DNA of 47,065 nt from Liquorilactobacillus satsumensis DSM 16230 = JCM 12392. GTDB lineage: Bacteria; Bacillota; Bacilli; Lactobacillales; Lactobacillaceae. The first letter of the stretch is position 1. Each line of letters starts with the position of its first letter. This document shows, in pieces, positions 15,291 to 24,316 of the stretch. The position numbers were made by a program, and so were the translations under genes. The notes below the pieces were generated by a model, which worked only from the letters and a program-made list of their open reading frames with translations, was not told where the DNA came from and did not search any database. Location of the stretch: positions 1 through 47,065 of the forward strand of contig NZ_AZFQ01000011.1 of NCBI RefSeq assembly GCF_001435195.1, read 5' to 3'.

Positions 15291-16970
15291 CTACAAAATG
15301 AGCTTGAAAGCAAGAGCCTCATATGGGCGCAGTTTAATCTGCGCAGGAACTGCTGAATAACTTGGTATTGGATAATTTGCAAGTAGCAGCTTGAACGTAC
15401 CGCGTAACGCTGGAGGTAGCTTAACAACGGTTTCTTTTCCATAAAAATTAGCGAGCACAATTAGTTGTTCTTCCTCTAAGAAACGCCGATAAGCAAAAAC
15501 TTGGGGATGAGTGGCAAAGAGGGCTTCAAAGTGCCCACCGGCAATGATATCTTCTGTCTTACGCAGTTTGATTAACTTTTGGTAAAACGCAAAAATTTCT
15601 CCGTCTGCCAATTCGTGGGCGACATTTATGGTTGCTTGATTTGAAGGAAGCAACCAGGGCTTAACTTGTGAAAATCCCGCGTATTTAGCGGCAGTCCACT
15701 GCATTGGAGTACGGCTGTTATCGCGTGATTTTAATGAGACAGCTTTGAAAGCTTTTTGCGCAGGATAACCTGCTTGCAAAAGCTCATGATAAGCGTTGCG
15801 GGTCTCAATGTCATGATAAGAGGAAATCTTCGAGTATGTTGGGTCGGTCATCCCGAGTTCTTCTCCTTGATAAATAAAAGGGGTTCCACGCAGCAGATGA
15901 AGTGCTAACGCCAGCATCTCAGCTGATTTTTCACGATATTTATGGACATCACCGAACCGATTTAGCGCCCGCGGTTGATCATGGTTGTTCCAAAAAAGTG
16001 CGTTCCAGCCGCCATGCAAGTCAAGTTCATGCTGCCATTCAAAGAGTAACTTTTTTAATTTCATAAAATCAAATGGAACAGTTTGCCATTTATTGCCATT
16101 TTGATAATCGACTTTTAAGTGATGAAAGGTAAAAACCATCGACAATTCATGGTTCTGGGGCTGAGTGTATGCAATTGAATTGGCGACAGTTGTGGAAGAC
16201 ATTTCTCCAACCGTAACAATCTCAGGGTCTTGGCCAAAGCTTGCCTGGTTAAGTTCTTTTAAATAAGTATGGACAACAGGTGTGTCGGTATAGAGCTTTT
16301 TTTCCTGCAAAGGATCGGTGGAGTCGCGCAAGATAGTCTGCTTGCCGGTGACGTTGATTACGTCAAAACGGAAACCTTTAACTCCTTTCTTGCGCCAAAA
16401 ATTAACAATCTTAGCAGCCTCTTGGCGCACATCCGGGTTATGCCAATCTAGATCTGCCTGAGTAGGGTCGTAAAGATGCAGGTAATAGTCGGAACTTGTT
16501 CCAAATTTTCCCCATGCAGATCCGCCAAATTTAGATTGCCAATTTGTAGGAGCGGTACCGTCTTGTTTAGGTGGTCTGATGTAAAAGTAGGCACGATATT
16601 TTGGATCGCCCGCCAGCGCCTTTTGGAACCACGGATGAGAAGTGGAGCAGTGATTGAAAACCATATCAAGCATAATTGAAATGTTAAGTGCACTCAGCTT
16701 TTGTGCCAATTCTTCAAAATCTGCCATTGTTCCGAAAAGAGGGTCAACTTGATAGTAGTCCGCAATATCATAACCATTATCATTTTGAGGGGAGACAAAG
16801 AATGGATTGAACCAGATCATATCAATATTCAACTTTTTGAGATAAGGAATTTTGGCAATAATTCCCTGCAGATCGCCAATGCCATCGCCATTGCTATCAT
16901 AAAAAGACTTCGGATAGATTTGATAGATCACTTTGCGACCTAAATTTTGTTCTTGTGCTGTGATGCTCAT
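15291..16970 (-). CDS. treC: Trehalose-6-phosphate hydrolase (phospho-alpha-1,1-glucosidase, GH13)
   Basis: A 559-residue GH13 enzyme that splits imported trehalose 6-phosphate into glucose and glucose 6-phosphate in the cytoplasm. It reads like Bacillus TreA: VIYQIYPKSFYDSNGDGIGD at the N terminus, SPQNDNGYDIADYY, and TNWQSKFGGSAW, a block characteristic of this subgroup. The catalytic residues fit Asp in RFDVIN (about 203), Glu in VGEMSS (about 255) and Asp in NNHDQPR (about 330). The ATG at 16970 overlaps the treR stop (ATGA), so it is translated with treR. It lies opposite the trehalose PTS genes. Confidence 0.95.
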   Translation of the reverse strand: MSITAQEQNLGRKVIYQIYPKSFYDSNGDGIGDLQGIIAKIPYLKKLNIDMIWFNPFFVSPQNDNGYDIADYYQVDPLFGTMADFEELAQKLSALNISIMLDMVFNHCSTSHPWFQKALAGDPKYRAYFYIRPPKQDGTAPTNWQSKFGGSAWGKFGTSSDYYLHLYDPTQADLDWHNPDVRQEAAKIVNFWRKKGVKGFRFDVINVTGKQTILRDSTDPLQEKKLYTDTPVVHTYLKELNQASFGQDPEIVTVGEMSSTTVANSIAYTQPQNHELSMVFTFHHLKVDYQNGNKWQTVPFDFMKLKKLLFEWQHELDLHGGWNALFWNNHDQPRALNRFGDVHKYREKSAEMLALALHLLRGTPFIYQGEELGMTDPTYSKISSYHDIETRNAYHELLQAGYPAQKAFKAVSLKSRDNSRTPMQWTAAKYAGFSQVKPWLLPSNQATINVAHELADGEIFAFYQKLIKLRKTEDIIAGGHFEALFATHPQVFAYRRFLEEEQLIVLANFYGKETVVKLPPALRGTFKLLLANYPIPSYSAVPAQIKLRPYEALAFKLIL

Positions 16971-17716
16971 AATTGCGGCTTCCTTTCTTTAGTGTGAGTT
17001 AAAATTCTTTTTCTACGGGCAAAATCAGTGAATTTGAATTTATCAGGCCGATGGTAAGAGGCGGTGATTTGAAAAAGAGAGGTGTCAGCCAAATAGGTGA
17101 GGCTCCTAACGAGTACCACTAAGCCCTCACCGCTCAAATTCAGTTTTTCTCTTACAGCTGCAGGTGCACTTTCAACGGTGATCTCTTTGGTAGCATAGGA
17201 GATTTTAAAGCCTAATTCTTCTTCAAGGTAGGCATAGATAGAGTCTTCGGCGGCCTGGTAGGGTAGTTTTTCAACTGGTGGTGAAAGGAGATAATCGCGA
17301 TCAAGTACATCTGGTTCACCATCGATTAGACGTAATCTTTCAAGAAAAAAAGCAGGCTGTTCGTTGGACAAGCCAACAGCCAATGACGTGGGCACCATTG
17401 TTTTTTCAAGCTGCAAGACAACAGTTTTTGCATGCATCCCAAGAGTTTGGTTCAGCTCTTTGAAGCTGGTAATTCCTGAAATTGGAAAAGTAAAACGCTG
17501 AAGATTTAATACTAAAGAACCTCTACCCTTGATTTTTTGAATCAAGCCCAATTCATTAAGTTGTTCTAGTGATTTTCGAATTGTTTCCCGCGAAGTACCA
17601 TATAATTCGCAAAGTTTATGTTCACTAGGCAAAAAAGTTTGTGGAGCGTATATCTTGTGCTTAATTTTAATTGCAATATCTTGGGCAATCATATTTTGCT
17701 TATTAATGAGACCCAT
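16967..17716 (-). CDS. treR: Trehalose operon repressor (GntR/HutC family)
   Basis: A 249-residue regulator. The N-terminal winged helix (residues about 10-75) contains FLPSEHKLCELYGTSRETIR and GLIQKIKGRGSLVL, closely following Bacillus TreR. The C-terminal UTRA domain binds the effector, known to be trehalose 6-phosphate in the family. The open frame continues far upstream, but the ATG at 17716 with AAAGGA upstream gives the family length; the extension runs antisense through the EIIA gene and is rejected. It is co-transcribed with treC. Two TreR operators lie in the divergent promoter region. Confidence 0.93.
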   Translation of the reverse strand: MGLINKQNMIAQDIAIKIKHKIYAPQTFLPSEHKLCELYGTSRETIRKSLEQLNELGLIQKIKGRGSLVLNLQRFTFPISGITSFKELNQTLGMHAKTVVLQLEKTMVPTSLAVGLSNEQPAFFLERLRLIDGEPDVLDRDYLLSPPVEKLPYQAAEDSIYAYLEEELGFKISYATKEITVESAPAAVREKLNLSGEGLVVLVRSLTYLADTSLFQITASYHRPDKFKFTDFARRKRILTHTKERKPQL

Positions 17717-17730
17717 GGCTACCACGTCCT

Positions 17731-17745
17731 TTAGAAATCGTTTTC
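17731..17745 (-). promoter_or_regulatory. cre-like site in the treR leader
   Basis: On the minus strand AGAAAACGATTTCT matches the cre core and palindrome, but both outermost bases differ from TGNNANCGNTNNCA. It lies between the treR promoter and start codon, so CcpA binding could block elongation. Tentative. Confidence 0.35.
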
Positions 17746-17753
17746 TTGAAGAT

Positions 17754-17781
17754 ATTATAACATAGCTGTATATACAGGCAA
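17754..17781 (-). promoter_or_regulatory. treR-treC promoter with TreR operator 1
   Basis: On the minus strand TTGCCT (17776-17781) and TATAAT (17754-17759) are 16 bases apart. The perfect palindrome CTGTATATACAG (17766-17777) fills the spacer and touches the -35 box. It matches the known TreR operator core of Firmicutes, so treR-treC is probably autorepressed. Confidence 0.8.
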
Positions 17782-17911
17782 GCAATGATTTGCCACCATG
17801 TTTATAGGTTGTTTTCTGCTGTATTTTTTGGCAATAATTTGCTTGTTTTTCGTATCTGCAGGTTATTAGATAGTCAAAGCTTAATTGTAAAATTGTCGAG
17901 GTTGCTAATTG

Positions 17912-17940
17912 TTGACATCTGTATATACAAGTTTTATGAT
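17912..17940 (+). promoter_or_regulatory. Trehalose PTS promoter with TreR operator 2
   Basis: A near-consensus promoter: TTGACA (17912-17917), 17-base spacer, TATGAT (17935-17940). CTGTATATACAA (17919-17930) sits inside the spacer, so TreR binding would directly exclude RNA polymerase. Confidence 0.85.
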
Positions 17941-17956
17941 AAACGTGAATTATTAA

Positions 17957-17970
17957 TGAAAGCGATTTAA
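17957..17970 (+). promoter_or_regulatory. cre site (CcpA) downstream of the trehalose PTS promoter
   Basis: TGAAAGCGATTTAA matches TGNNANCGNTNNCA with one mismatch at the penultimate base. It lies just downstream of the expected transcription start, a classic position for catabolite repression. Confidence 0.6.
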
Positions 17971-17999
17971 TTTGAACTGGATTTATAGGAGGGGTTTTA

Positions 18000-18497
18000 A
18001 TGTTTGGATTTGGAAAGAAAAAAGCAGTCACGACGCAGGTCCTTTCACCTGCAACTGGAGAAGTTGTTGCGTTAACGGAAGTTGCTGATGCTGTTTTTTC
18101 AAGCGGAAGTATGGGTGAAGGATTCGGACTTGAGCCAACTGAAGGCGAGATTATTGCACCAGTTGCAGGTAAAATCACAATGGTTGCTGAAACGAAACAC
18201 GCATTTGGAATTGAAACCGCAAATGGACTGGAGGTTTTGGTACATCTAGGAATTGACACTGTCGAATTAAAAGGTAAGCCGTTTGAGATGAATGTGGCAC
18301 GTGGACAAAAAGTTAGAGCAGGGCAAGCAGTTGCCAAAATGGACCTTGCACAAATTAACCAAGCGGGGTTTAAAACAACTATTATCGTTGTGGTTACTAA
18401 TTCAGCTGACACAGTTGCCGATTTTGAGGTTGATGAAGGACACAGCGGTACGGCAGGTGAGGTTGTAGGAACGATCAGATTAAAGAAAGAAGGGTAA
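18000..18497 (+). CDS. PTS glucose-family EIIA component (trehalose locus)
   Basis: A 165-residue single-domain IIA-Glc-type protein. It passes phosphate from HPr to the EIIB domain of the sugar transporter. The two active-site histidines are His67 (ETKHAFGIE) and His82 (EVLVHLGID), spaced 15 residues as in E. coli Crr (75 and 90). The ATG at 18000 follows AGGAGGGG. It is the first gene of the operon, five bases ahead of treB. Many trehalose loci have no IIA of their own and borrow a general one; here it is encoded beside TreB, so it probably serves TreB and perhaps other glucose-family transporters. Confidence 0.9.
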   Translation: MFGFGKKKAVTTQVLSPATGEVVALTEVADAVFSSGSMGEGFGLEPTEGEIIAPVAGKITMVAETKHAFGIETANGLEVLVHLGIDTVELKGKPFEMNVARGQKVRAGQAVAKMDLAQINQAGFKTTIIVVVTNSADTVADFEVDEGHSGTAGEVVGTIRLKKEG

Positions 18498-18501
18498 GCT
18501 T

Positions 18502-19983
18502 ATGGCAAAGAAAGATTATACAGGGCTGGCTAAAACAATTATTAGCGATGTTGGTGGGCCGCAAAATATTGATAACTTAATCCATTGTATTACACGGTTG
18601 CGTTTTTACCTAAAAGATGAAAGCGCTGCTAAAGACCAAGATCTAAAAGCGACTGCAGGTGTCATTGATGTTATTAAAGCTTCGGGACAATACCAAGTTG
18701 TGATTGGAAACGAGGTGGAGAATGTTTATGATGCAGTTGTGCAGGAACTTGGGCCAGCCTTTGCAGCTAAGCTTGATGGCGGAAAAGATTCGACAGGTGA
18801 GGCTGCTACAAGCCAGCAAGCGGAGCAAGGACCGTTGAGTTGGATTAATAGGTTGATTGGCGTTATTACAGGTTCCATGACTCCGGTAATTGGTGTAATT
18901 GCGGCAGCCGGAATTATTAAAGGAATATTGGCATTATTAACGTTACCGCAGTTAGGGGCGTTGCTTGACGTAAAAAGCACTCTTTATTTAACAATCAGCG
19001 CCATGGCTGATTCAGCATTTTTCTTTCTGCCGATTTTAGTCGGTTTTTCCGCTGCGCGCTACATGAAAGGGGACCCTGTAATTACGGCGGTGATTGGAGG
19101 GGTTTTAACTTATCCGCAAATTATTACATGGGGAACTAAATTCAAAACAATGTTTTCCATCGGGGGCTTTGATTTTCAATTTTTAAACTACACATATTCA
19201 ATTTTTCCAATGATTTTGGCAGCTTGGTTTGCCAAAGAGATTGGTGGTTGGCTTAAGAAAAATTTGCCTAGTTATCTTCAGATGATTTTTACACCATTAA
19301 TCACAGTCCTTGTTGTCAGTGCATTAACACTTGTTATCACTGGACCAATCATTCAAGGCGCAGCTAATGGGATTGCTGATTTTATTAACTGGTTAGTTCA
19401 TTCTTCTGGCTGGCTTGGCGGACTGGTAATCGGTGGTTTCTATCAAATCTTAGTAATTTTTGGACTTCATTGGGGTGTAGTTCCTTTGGTGGCACAACAA
19501 ATTTCTGGGAGCGGCGAAAGTGCACTGAACGCAATTATTTCGGGTACCATGGTTTCCCAAGGTGCAGCTGTTTTGGCTGTGGCAATTAAGTCTAGAAAGG
19601 AAGACCTGAAGGGCTTGGGTTTTGCTGCAGCAATTTCAGCTTTCTGTGGGGTAACAGAGCCCGCAATTTATGGTGTTAATTTACGGTATCGAAAAGTTTT
19701 CATTTCTGGGTTGATCGGTTCAGCAGCTTCCGGTTTTATTACAGGTTTAATGCATGGTAACATGTTTGGATTTACGGGTTCTTTGATTGGATTTTCGTCC
19801 TTCTTTGATCCTAAGAATCCAACACAACTGACCAGTTTTTACGCCTTCTTACTTTCAAGCGTGGCCGCGATTGTCGTCAGCTTTTTAGTAACTTGGTTCT
19901 GGGGCTATAATGACAAGATGGTCATGAGTGAAAAGGTAGAAAAAAAGGAAAATCCTGCTAAGAAAGGTACTGTAAAGGCTTAG
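18502..19983 (+). CDS. treB: Trehalose-specific PTS EIIBC
   Basis: A 493-residue transporter that imports trehalose as trehalose 6-phosphate. The N-terminal EIIB domain has the phosphorylated Cys29 in LIHCITRLRF. A linker near residues 90-110 leads to the EIIC membrane domain, with about ten hydrophobic segments and FLPILVGFSAARYMKGDP and FCGVTEPAIYGVNLRYRK, the glucose/glucoside-family substrate blocks. There is no EIIA domain, which fits the separate IIA gene just upstream. Trehalose specificity is inferred from treC and treR. A strong terminator lies 100 bases downstream. Confidence 0.92.
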   Translation: MAKKDYTGLAKTIISDVGGPQNIDNLIHCITRLRFYLKDESAAKDQDLKATAGVIDVIKASGQYQVVIGNEVENVYDAVVQELGPAFAAKLDGGKDSTGEAATSQQAEQGPLSWINRLIGVITGSMTPVIGVIAAAGIIKGILALLTLPQLGALLDVKSTLYLTISAMADSAFFFLPILVGFSAARYMKGDPVITAVIGGVLTYPQIITWGTKFKTMFSIGGFDFQFLNYTYSIFPMILAAWFAKEIGGWLKKNLPSYLQMIFTPLITVLVVSALTLVITGPIIQGAANGIADFINWLVHSSGWLGGLVIGGFYQILVIFGLHWGVVPLVAQQISGSGESALNAIISGTMVSQGAAVLAVAIKSRKEDLKGLGFAAAISAFCGVTEPAIYGVNLRYRKVFISGLIGSAASGFITGLMHGNMFGFTGSLIGFSSFFDPKNPTQLTSFYAFLLSSVAAIVVSFLVTWFWGYNDKMVMSEKVEKKENPAKKGTVKA

Positions 19984-20085
19984 GATAATAAAGTATTAAA
20001 ATGTTTCATGTGGAACAAGTTAGACAGGTTGCAGGCCGCCTTAAATTGAGTTAAATCCTGCAAACCAAACAAAGCTGGCTTTTTC

Positions 20086-20135
20086 TGAGCAGCATTGAAG
20101 CGACTTTTGGGTGCTTTGATGCTGCTCATTTTTTG
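20086..20135 (+). terminator. Terminator after the trehalose PTS operon
   Basis: TGAGCAGCATTGAAGC (20086-20101) pairs with GCTTTGATGCTGCTCA (20113-20128), with two adjacent mismatched positions, and is followed by TTTTTT. The rest of the gap up to 20340 shows no ORF and no clear structure. Confidence 0.85.
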
Positions 20136-20364
20136 ATTTAAGAAAGTAAAAATTTCAAAGCCCAAGGGTTACTTTGTAATGCCGAACTTAGTCTTTGGGA
20201 GGCTAAACACAGGGTGTTGCACTTCTACTTAACTTATCCCGCAAAGCGCGTTACAGTGGAGACGCAAGAATCTGTACCTTTTAGCCGATAATGGTTCTCA
20301 AAATTGTGAATTGTTTCATTAACTTTGTCACTTACAGGTGTGCCGCAGTGTCAGTTAGTGTGTA

Positions 20365-20394
20365 TTGTAAATGCTTACATTTAGATTTTATAAT
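20365..20394 (+). promoter_or_regulatory. Mannitol operon promoter with overlapping cre site
   Basis: TTGTAA (20365-20370) and TATAAT (20389-20394) have an 18-base spacer. TGTAAATGCTTACA (20366-20379) is a cre palindrome with one change (T for the central C) and covers the -35 box, so CcpA should compete with polymerase. Upstream, TTGTCA at 20325 and TGTCAG at 20349 could be half-sites for the activator MtlR; that part is a guess. Confidence 0.75.
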
Positions 20395-20423
20395 AAGAGT
20401 GTAGAAAAAAAGGAGGTACTCCA

Positions 20424-22229
20424 ATGGAAGCAAAAGTCTCTAAGAAGAAAACACTTAAAACTCAGATTCAGAAGTTAGGAACGAGCCTAAGTGGAATGAT
20501 CATGCCGAATATTGCCGCAATTATTGCTTGGGGCTTGGTTACAGCTATTTTTATGGCAGCTGGGTGGTTCCCGAATAAACAAATTGCAACTTTGATCACC
20601 CCGATGCTTAATTATATGATTCCCCTTTTAATTGCCTATGTCGGTGGTCGAATGGTCTATGAAGAACGTGGAGCAGTGGTAGGTGCAATTGCCGTAATGG
20701 GTGTAATTGTGGGTGCTAAGGTACCAATGTTCTTAGGCGCAATGATCATGGGCCCGCTGGGTGGCTGGTGCATCAAAAAGTTTGATCAGATGTTCCAAGA
20801 TAAAATCAAGTCTGGTTTTGAGATGATTTACAACAACTTCTCAAGTGGAATCCTAGGAATGATTTTAGCAATCTTTGGTGTTTTTGTAATTAACCCATTG
20901 GTAACAGCTGGCAGTACGATAATGAGCAAGGGCGTTGATTGGATTATTTCAGTTCACATGTTGCCTTTGGCTAATATCCTGATTGAACCGGCTAAGGTCT
21001 TATTCTTAAATAATGCCATTGGAAATGGGATTCTAGTTCCGCTAGGAATTCAACAGGCTGCACAGTCAGGCAAATCAGTGCTCTTCTTGCTTGAATCAAA
21101 CCCTGGTCCTGGACTGGGAATCTTGTTGGCATTTATGCTCTTTGGTAAAGGCGCTGCTAAGGCTTCTGCACCAGGTGCTGCCTTGATTGAATTCTTTGGT
21201 GGAATTCATGAAATTTATTTCCCGTATGTCTTGATGAAACCAGCTTTGATTTTTGCTGCAATTGCTGGTGGTGTTAGTGGGACATTTACCTTCTCCCTGT
21301 TGGACACAGGTGTTAAAGCAGCAGCTTCTCCAGGATCAATCATTGCAATCCTTTTAATGACACCAAAAGGCAACTATCTTAAGATCTTAGCTGGAGTTTT
21401 GGTTGCCGCAATTGTTTCATTTATCGTTGCTGCGCTTATTTTGAAAGCCGATAAGTCTGATGGCAAAGCTGAAGATGAATTAGCTGAAAAGCAAGCACAA
21501 ATGAGCCAAATGAAAGCTGAATCTAAAGGTGCTGCTCCAGTAGCAGGTCAAAGTGCTGAAAAAGCAGTACAGGAATATGCAGATGTCAAAAGAATTATTT
21601 TTGCCTGTGATGCCGGCATGGGTTCTTCTGCAATGGGTGCATCTTTACTGCGAGACAAAGTTAAAAAAGCAGGTATCACAGATATCCCAGTTACGAACAC
21701 CGCTATTAGCCGCCTGAAAGACGAAGATGGCTTGCTGGTAATTACTCAGGAAGAATTGGCGGATCGTGCGTTGCAAAAGACACCAAACGCAATGCATATT
21801 GCTGTGGATAATTTCTTGAGCAGTCCAAAGTACGATCAAGTTGTTTTGAATCTTAAAGCATTAACACAACTTAATCCGGAAAAACAAATTCAAAAAAAGA
21901 ATGAAGAAAAACCAACTAAAAATCAACGGTTAGCTGAAATTGATTATGCAGCGGTTACGGAAGTCGACTTTATCCATCATGATCAACGAGAAGGATCCGC
22001 AACAATGGCAGCATCTTTGTTCAAAGATCGGCTGAAGAAAGTCGGTAAGCAAGTACCAGTCAAAAATCTTGGGATCAACGAACTTGAAGATAGCAAACAA
22101 CATTTAGTAATTGTGACCCCTGAAGCGGAGAAAAATCTGAAATTACGTTATACTGAGGTCCAGGTAGTAACTGTTAAAAATCTGCTTGAAGCTGATGAAT
22201 ACAGTTATATTGTAGAACGTTTAGCGTAA
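20424..22229 (+). CDS. mtlA: Mannitol-specific PTS EIICB with an extra EIIB-like domain
   Basis: A 601-residue mannitol importer. Residues about 15-345 form the EIIC membrane domain (MIMPNIAAIIAWGL, then LFLNNAIGNGILVPLG and GGIHEIYFPYVLMKP, mannitol-family blocks). After a linker rich in Lys, Glu and Gln, the EIIB domain has the phosphorylated Cys395 in FACDAGMGSSAMG. A second EIIB-like domain follows at about 513-601: its loop reads VDFIHHDQREGSATMAAS, aligned with the active loop but without the Cys. It is longer than the common EIICB (about 470-510). ATG at 20424 behind AAAGGAGG. First gene of mtlARFD. Confidence 0.93.
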   Translation: MEAKVSKKKTLKTQIQKLGTSLSGMIMPNIAAIIAWGLVTAIFMAAGWFPNKQIATLITPMLNYMIPLLIAYVGGRMVYEERGAVVGAIAVMGVIVGAKVPMFLGAMIMGPLGGWCIKKFDQMFQDKIKSGFEMIYNNFSSGILGMILAIFGVFVINPLVTAGSTIMSKGVDWIISVHMLPLANILIEPAKVLFLNNAIGNGILVPLGIQQAAQSGKSVLFLLESNPGPGLGILLAFMLFGKGAAKASAPGAALIEFFGGIHEIYFPYVLMKPALIFAAIAGGVSGTFTFSLLDTGVKAAASPGSIIAILLMTPKGNYLKILAGVLVAAIVSFIVAALILKADKSDGKAEDELAEKQAQMSQMKAESKGAAPVAGQSAEKAVQEYADVKRIIFACDAGMGSSAMGASLLRDKVKKAGITDIPVTNTAISRLKDEDGLLVITQEELADRALQKTPNAMHIAVDNFLSSPKYDQVVLNLKALTQLNPEKQIQKKNEEKPTKNQRLAEIDYAAVTEVDFIHHDQREGSATMAASLFKDRLKKVGKQVPVKNLGINELEDSKQHLVIVTPEAEKNLKLRYTEVQVVTVKNLLEADEYSYIVERLA

Positions 22230-22243
22230 AGAGGATGATTTAG

Positions 22244-24310
22244 TTGATCTTGTTATCGGACCGTCAAAAAAAGATCTTACGTGAGCTGTGGAATAATCCA
22301 GATGGCATTCAGATGAATACACTTGAAGATGCATTGAAGATCAGCCGCCGCACGGTTTATCGTGAATTTTCAGAGTTAAAGCTTTATCTGAGTGAGCATG
22401 GTTTGAAGATTGAAAATAATGCAGCCTTGTATTTTTTGGAAGGAACGGCGGCTGCTAAAACAAAGCTTGCTGCTGAGTTGAATACGCAAAAGGGAGATAC
22501 AGCTTTAACGACTAAGCAACGACAGGCAGCGATTGTCTGTTTGCTGCTGCTCAATCACGAACCGGTTAAAATCTTTTCCTTAGCAGTTTCTCTCGGTGTC
22601 AGTGAAGGAACGATTCAACGCGATCTGAAAAGAGTCTCTAAGGCATTATCCAGTTATCAAATTAAATTAGATGCTAAAAAGGCAGTGGGTATTCAGGTCG
22701 TTGGCGAAGAAGCTCAAAGAAGACTAATTTTATGCGGAACACTAACAAATGAGATTAACGAATATGAATTCTTCGAATATTTAGACGCCAATAATCATAA
22801 GCAAACACAAAGCTTTTTCTTAAGGCTGCTCCCCAAAGATGTGCTGCAACGTTGTGTGGTGGCATTAGAGGAGGCACAGATTGCTTCGCGGGCAAGATCT
22901 GACATGCAAGAAGTCCAGTTGGTTTTAATGATCGCAATCTCGCTTATCAGAATGAAGAAGGTGGTTATCAAGAAATATGCCGCTGTAGATCAGGAAAAAA
23001 TTTTTCAGTATCGACAACGTGCACTAGAGATATTCACAAAATTCAGCGCACAGATCAAAGAGAAAATTACAACCGGCGAAGTTGATTTCATCGCAGTTCA
23101 ACTGCAAGGGTTAGACTATCATCTGGGTGTCAGTGGATGGGCTGATAACTACGACTTGCAAGTTTCCTACAATGTCAAACAACTCATTCAGCTGATTTCA
23201 GCTGAGATTCACTGGAACTTCGGATTGGATCAAGATTTATTTTCACGGTTGGTTAGGCATATGACCCTTTTGTTGCATAGTGATTCGGCACGGCTTCCCA
23301 ACGCGCGTATTGAGATTTTGAATAGTGTCGGGCAGCAGTATCCGGAGTTGTACAACGCGGTCAAGAAAGGGTTACACGAAATTTTTTCTAAGTATTCGTT
23401 TTCGGAAACAGAGGCACAACTGATCTTATTGTATTTTGCCAATAGTTATTCTAGTGGTCAGACCAGACGACAGTTGCGGGCGCTGATTGTTTGTCCAAAC
23501 GGAATCGGAACAGCAAGTATCCTAAAGGGAAGACTCCACAAGGAAATTCCGGCGATTGCAGCGATTCGGATTGCAAAAGTTTCACAGTTAAATGAGCTTG
23601 ATCCTGCTGAATATGATTTGATTCTTTCAACACTTGATCTTCCTGGTTTTGACTGGAAATATTACATTGTCAGCCCGTTGTTACTGGATGATGAACTTGA
23701 ACGAATTAAGGCACTGATTTCAAAATATACGGTAGGCCGGCAACACCAATTGAACGTTCAAAAGCAAAATACAGGTTTTGCACAAGGACAGCAGCGCTTA
23801 GATGAGATGTTCGCTAGATTGAAAGCAAGCAAGGAATTATTGAGTCGAATTAAAGTTACGCAGGTTGCTGCTGCACCAGAGTTAGAAACAGTTTTGGAAT
23901 TGATTCTGGAAAAAATTCCAACTCAGATCATTACTGATCGGGTCAAAGTCAGGCATGAGATGATTGCACGCGCTGAACTTGCTCCTGTTGGAATCCCAGA
24001 TACAGGAATTGCACTGGTGCATACTACAGATGAAAGTGTTAAACGCCCTTTCTTCTCGGTCTACCAGTTAGCGCGACCACTTGAAATGCTGGCAATGGAC
24101 CAGACACCATTAGAGGTTGTCCGGGTGATGCTGATGGTTGGACCCGCCCCAATGAGCGATTTTCAAAATATTTTGATGGGTCTAATCAGTAGTGCAATTG
24201 TAATGAACAGTAACAATACTCACGTTTTTGAAGAAGGTACTGAAGAACAGATTAAAGACTTAATAGCAACTCAGTTTATGGATCAAATTGATTTTAAGAG
24301 AAAGAGATGA
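22244..24310 (+). CDS. mtlR: Mannitol operon activator MtlR (PTS-regulated, PRD family)
   Basis: A 688-residue transcription activator controlled by PTS phosphorylation. Domain order: N-terminal HTH (SRRTVYREFSELK, about residue 30), a second HTH (GVSEGTIQRDLKRVSK, about 120), two PRDs (about 190-400), an EIIB-Gat-like domain with Cys417 in VCPNGIGTAS, and an EIIA-Mtl-like domain with His593 in GIALVHTTDE. In Bacillus MtlR the corresponding Cys (419) and EIIA-like His control activity. TTG start at 22244, 14 bases after the mtlA stop, with AGAGGA upstream. The position between mtlA and mtlF is common in Firmicutes. Confidence 0.93.
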   Translation: MILLSDRQKKILRELWNNPDGIQMNTLEDALKISRRTVYREFSELKLYLSEHGLKIENNAALYFLEGTAAAKTKLAAELNTQKGDTALTTKQRQAAIVCLLLLNHEPVKIFSLAVSLGVSEGTIQRDLKRVSKALSSYQIKLDAKKAVGIQVVGEEAQRRLILCGTLTNEINEYEFFEYLDANNHKQTQSFFLRLLPKDVLQRCVVALEEAQIASRARSDMQEVQLVLMIAISLIRMKKVVIKKYAAVDQEKIFQYRQRALEIFTKFSAQIKEKITTGEVDFIAVQLQGLDYHLGVSGWADNYDLQVSYNVKQLIQLISAEIHWNFGLDQDLFSRLVRHMTLLLHSDSARLPNARIEILNSVGQQYPELYNAVKKGLHEIFSKYSFSETEAQLILLYFANSYSSGQTRRQLRALIVCPNGIGTASILKGRLHKEIPAIAAIRIAKVSQLNELDPAEYDLILSTLDLPGFDWKYYIVSPLLLDDELERIKALISKYTVGRQHQLNVQKQNTGFAQGQQRLDEMFARLKASKELLSRIKVTQVAAAPELETVLELILEKIPTQIITDRVKVRHEMIARAELAPVGIPDTGIALVHTTDESVKRPFFSVYQLARPLEMLAMDQTPLEVVRVMLMVGPAPMSDFQNILMGLISSAIVMNSNNTHVFEEGTEEQIKDLIATQFMDQIDFKRKR

Positions 24311-24316
24311 TGTGTA

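Noticed and set aside
17717-18412. Open frame extending treR upstream to a 481-residue protein
   Set aside because: The extension runs antisense through the EIIA gene, has no RBS at its start and exceeds the TreR family length. The ATG at 17716 gives the right protein.
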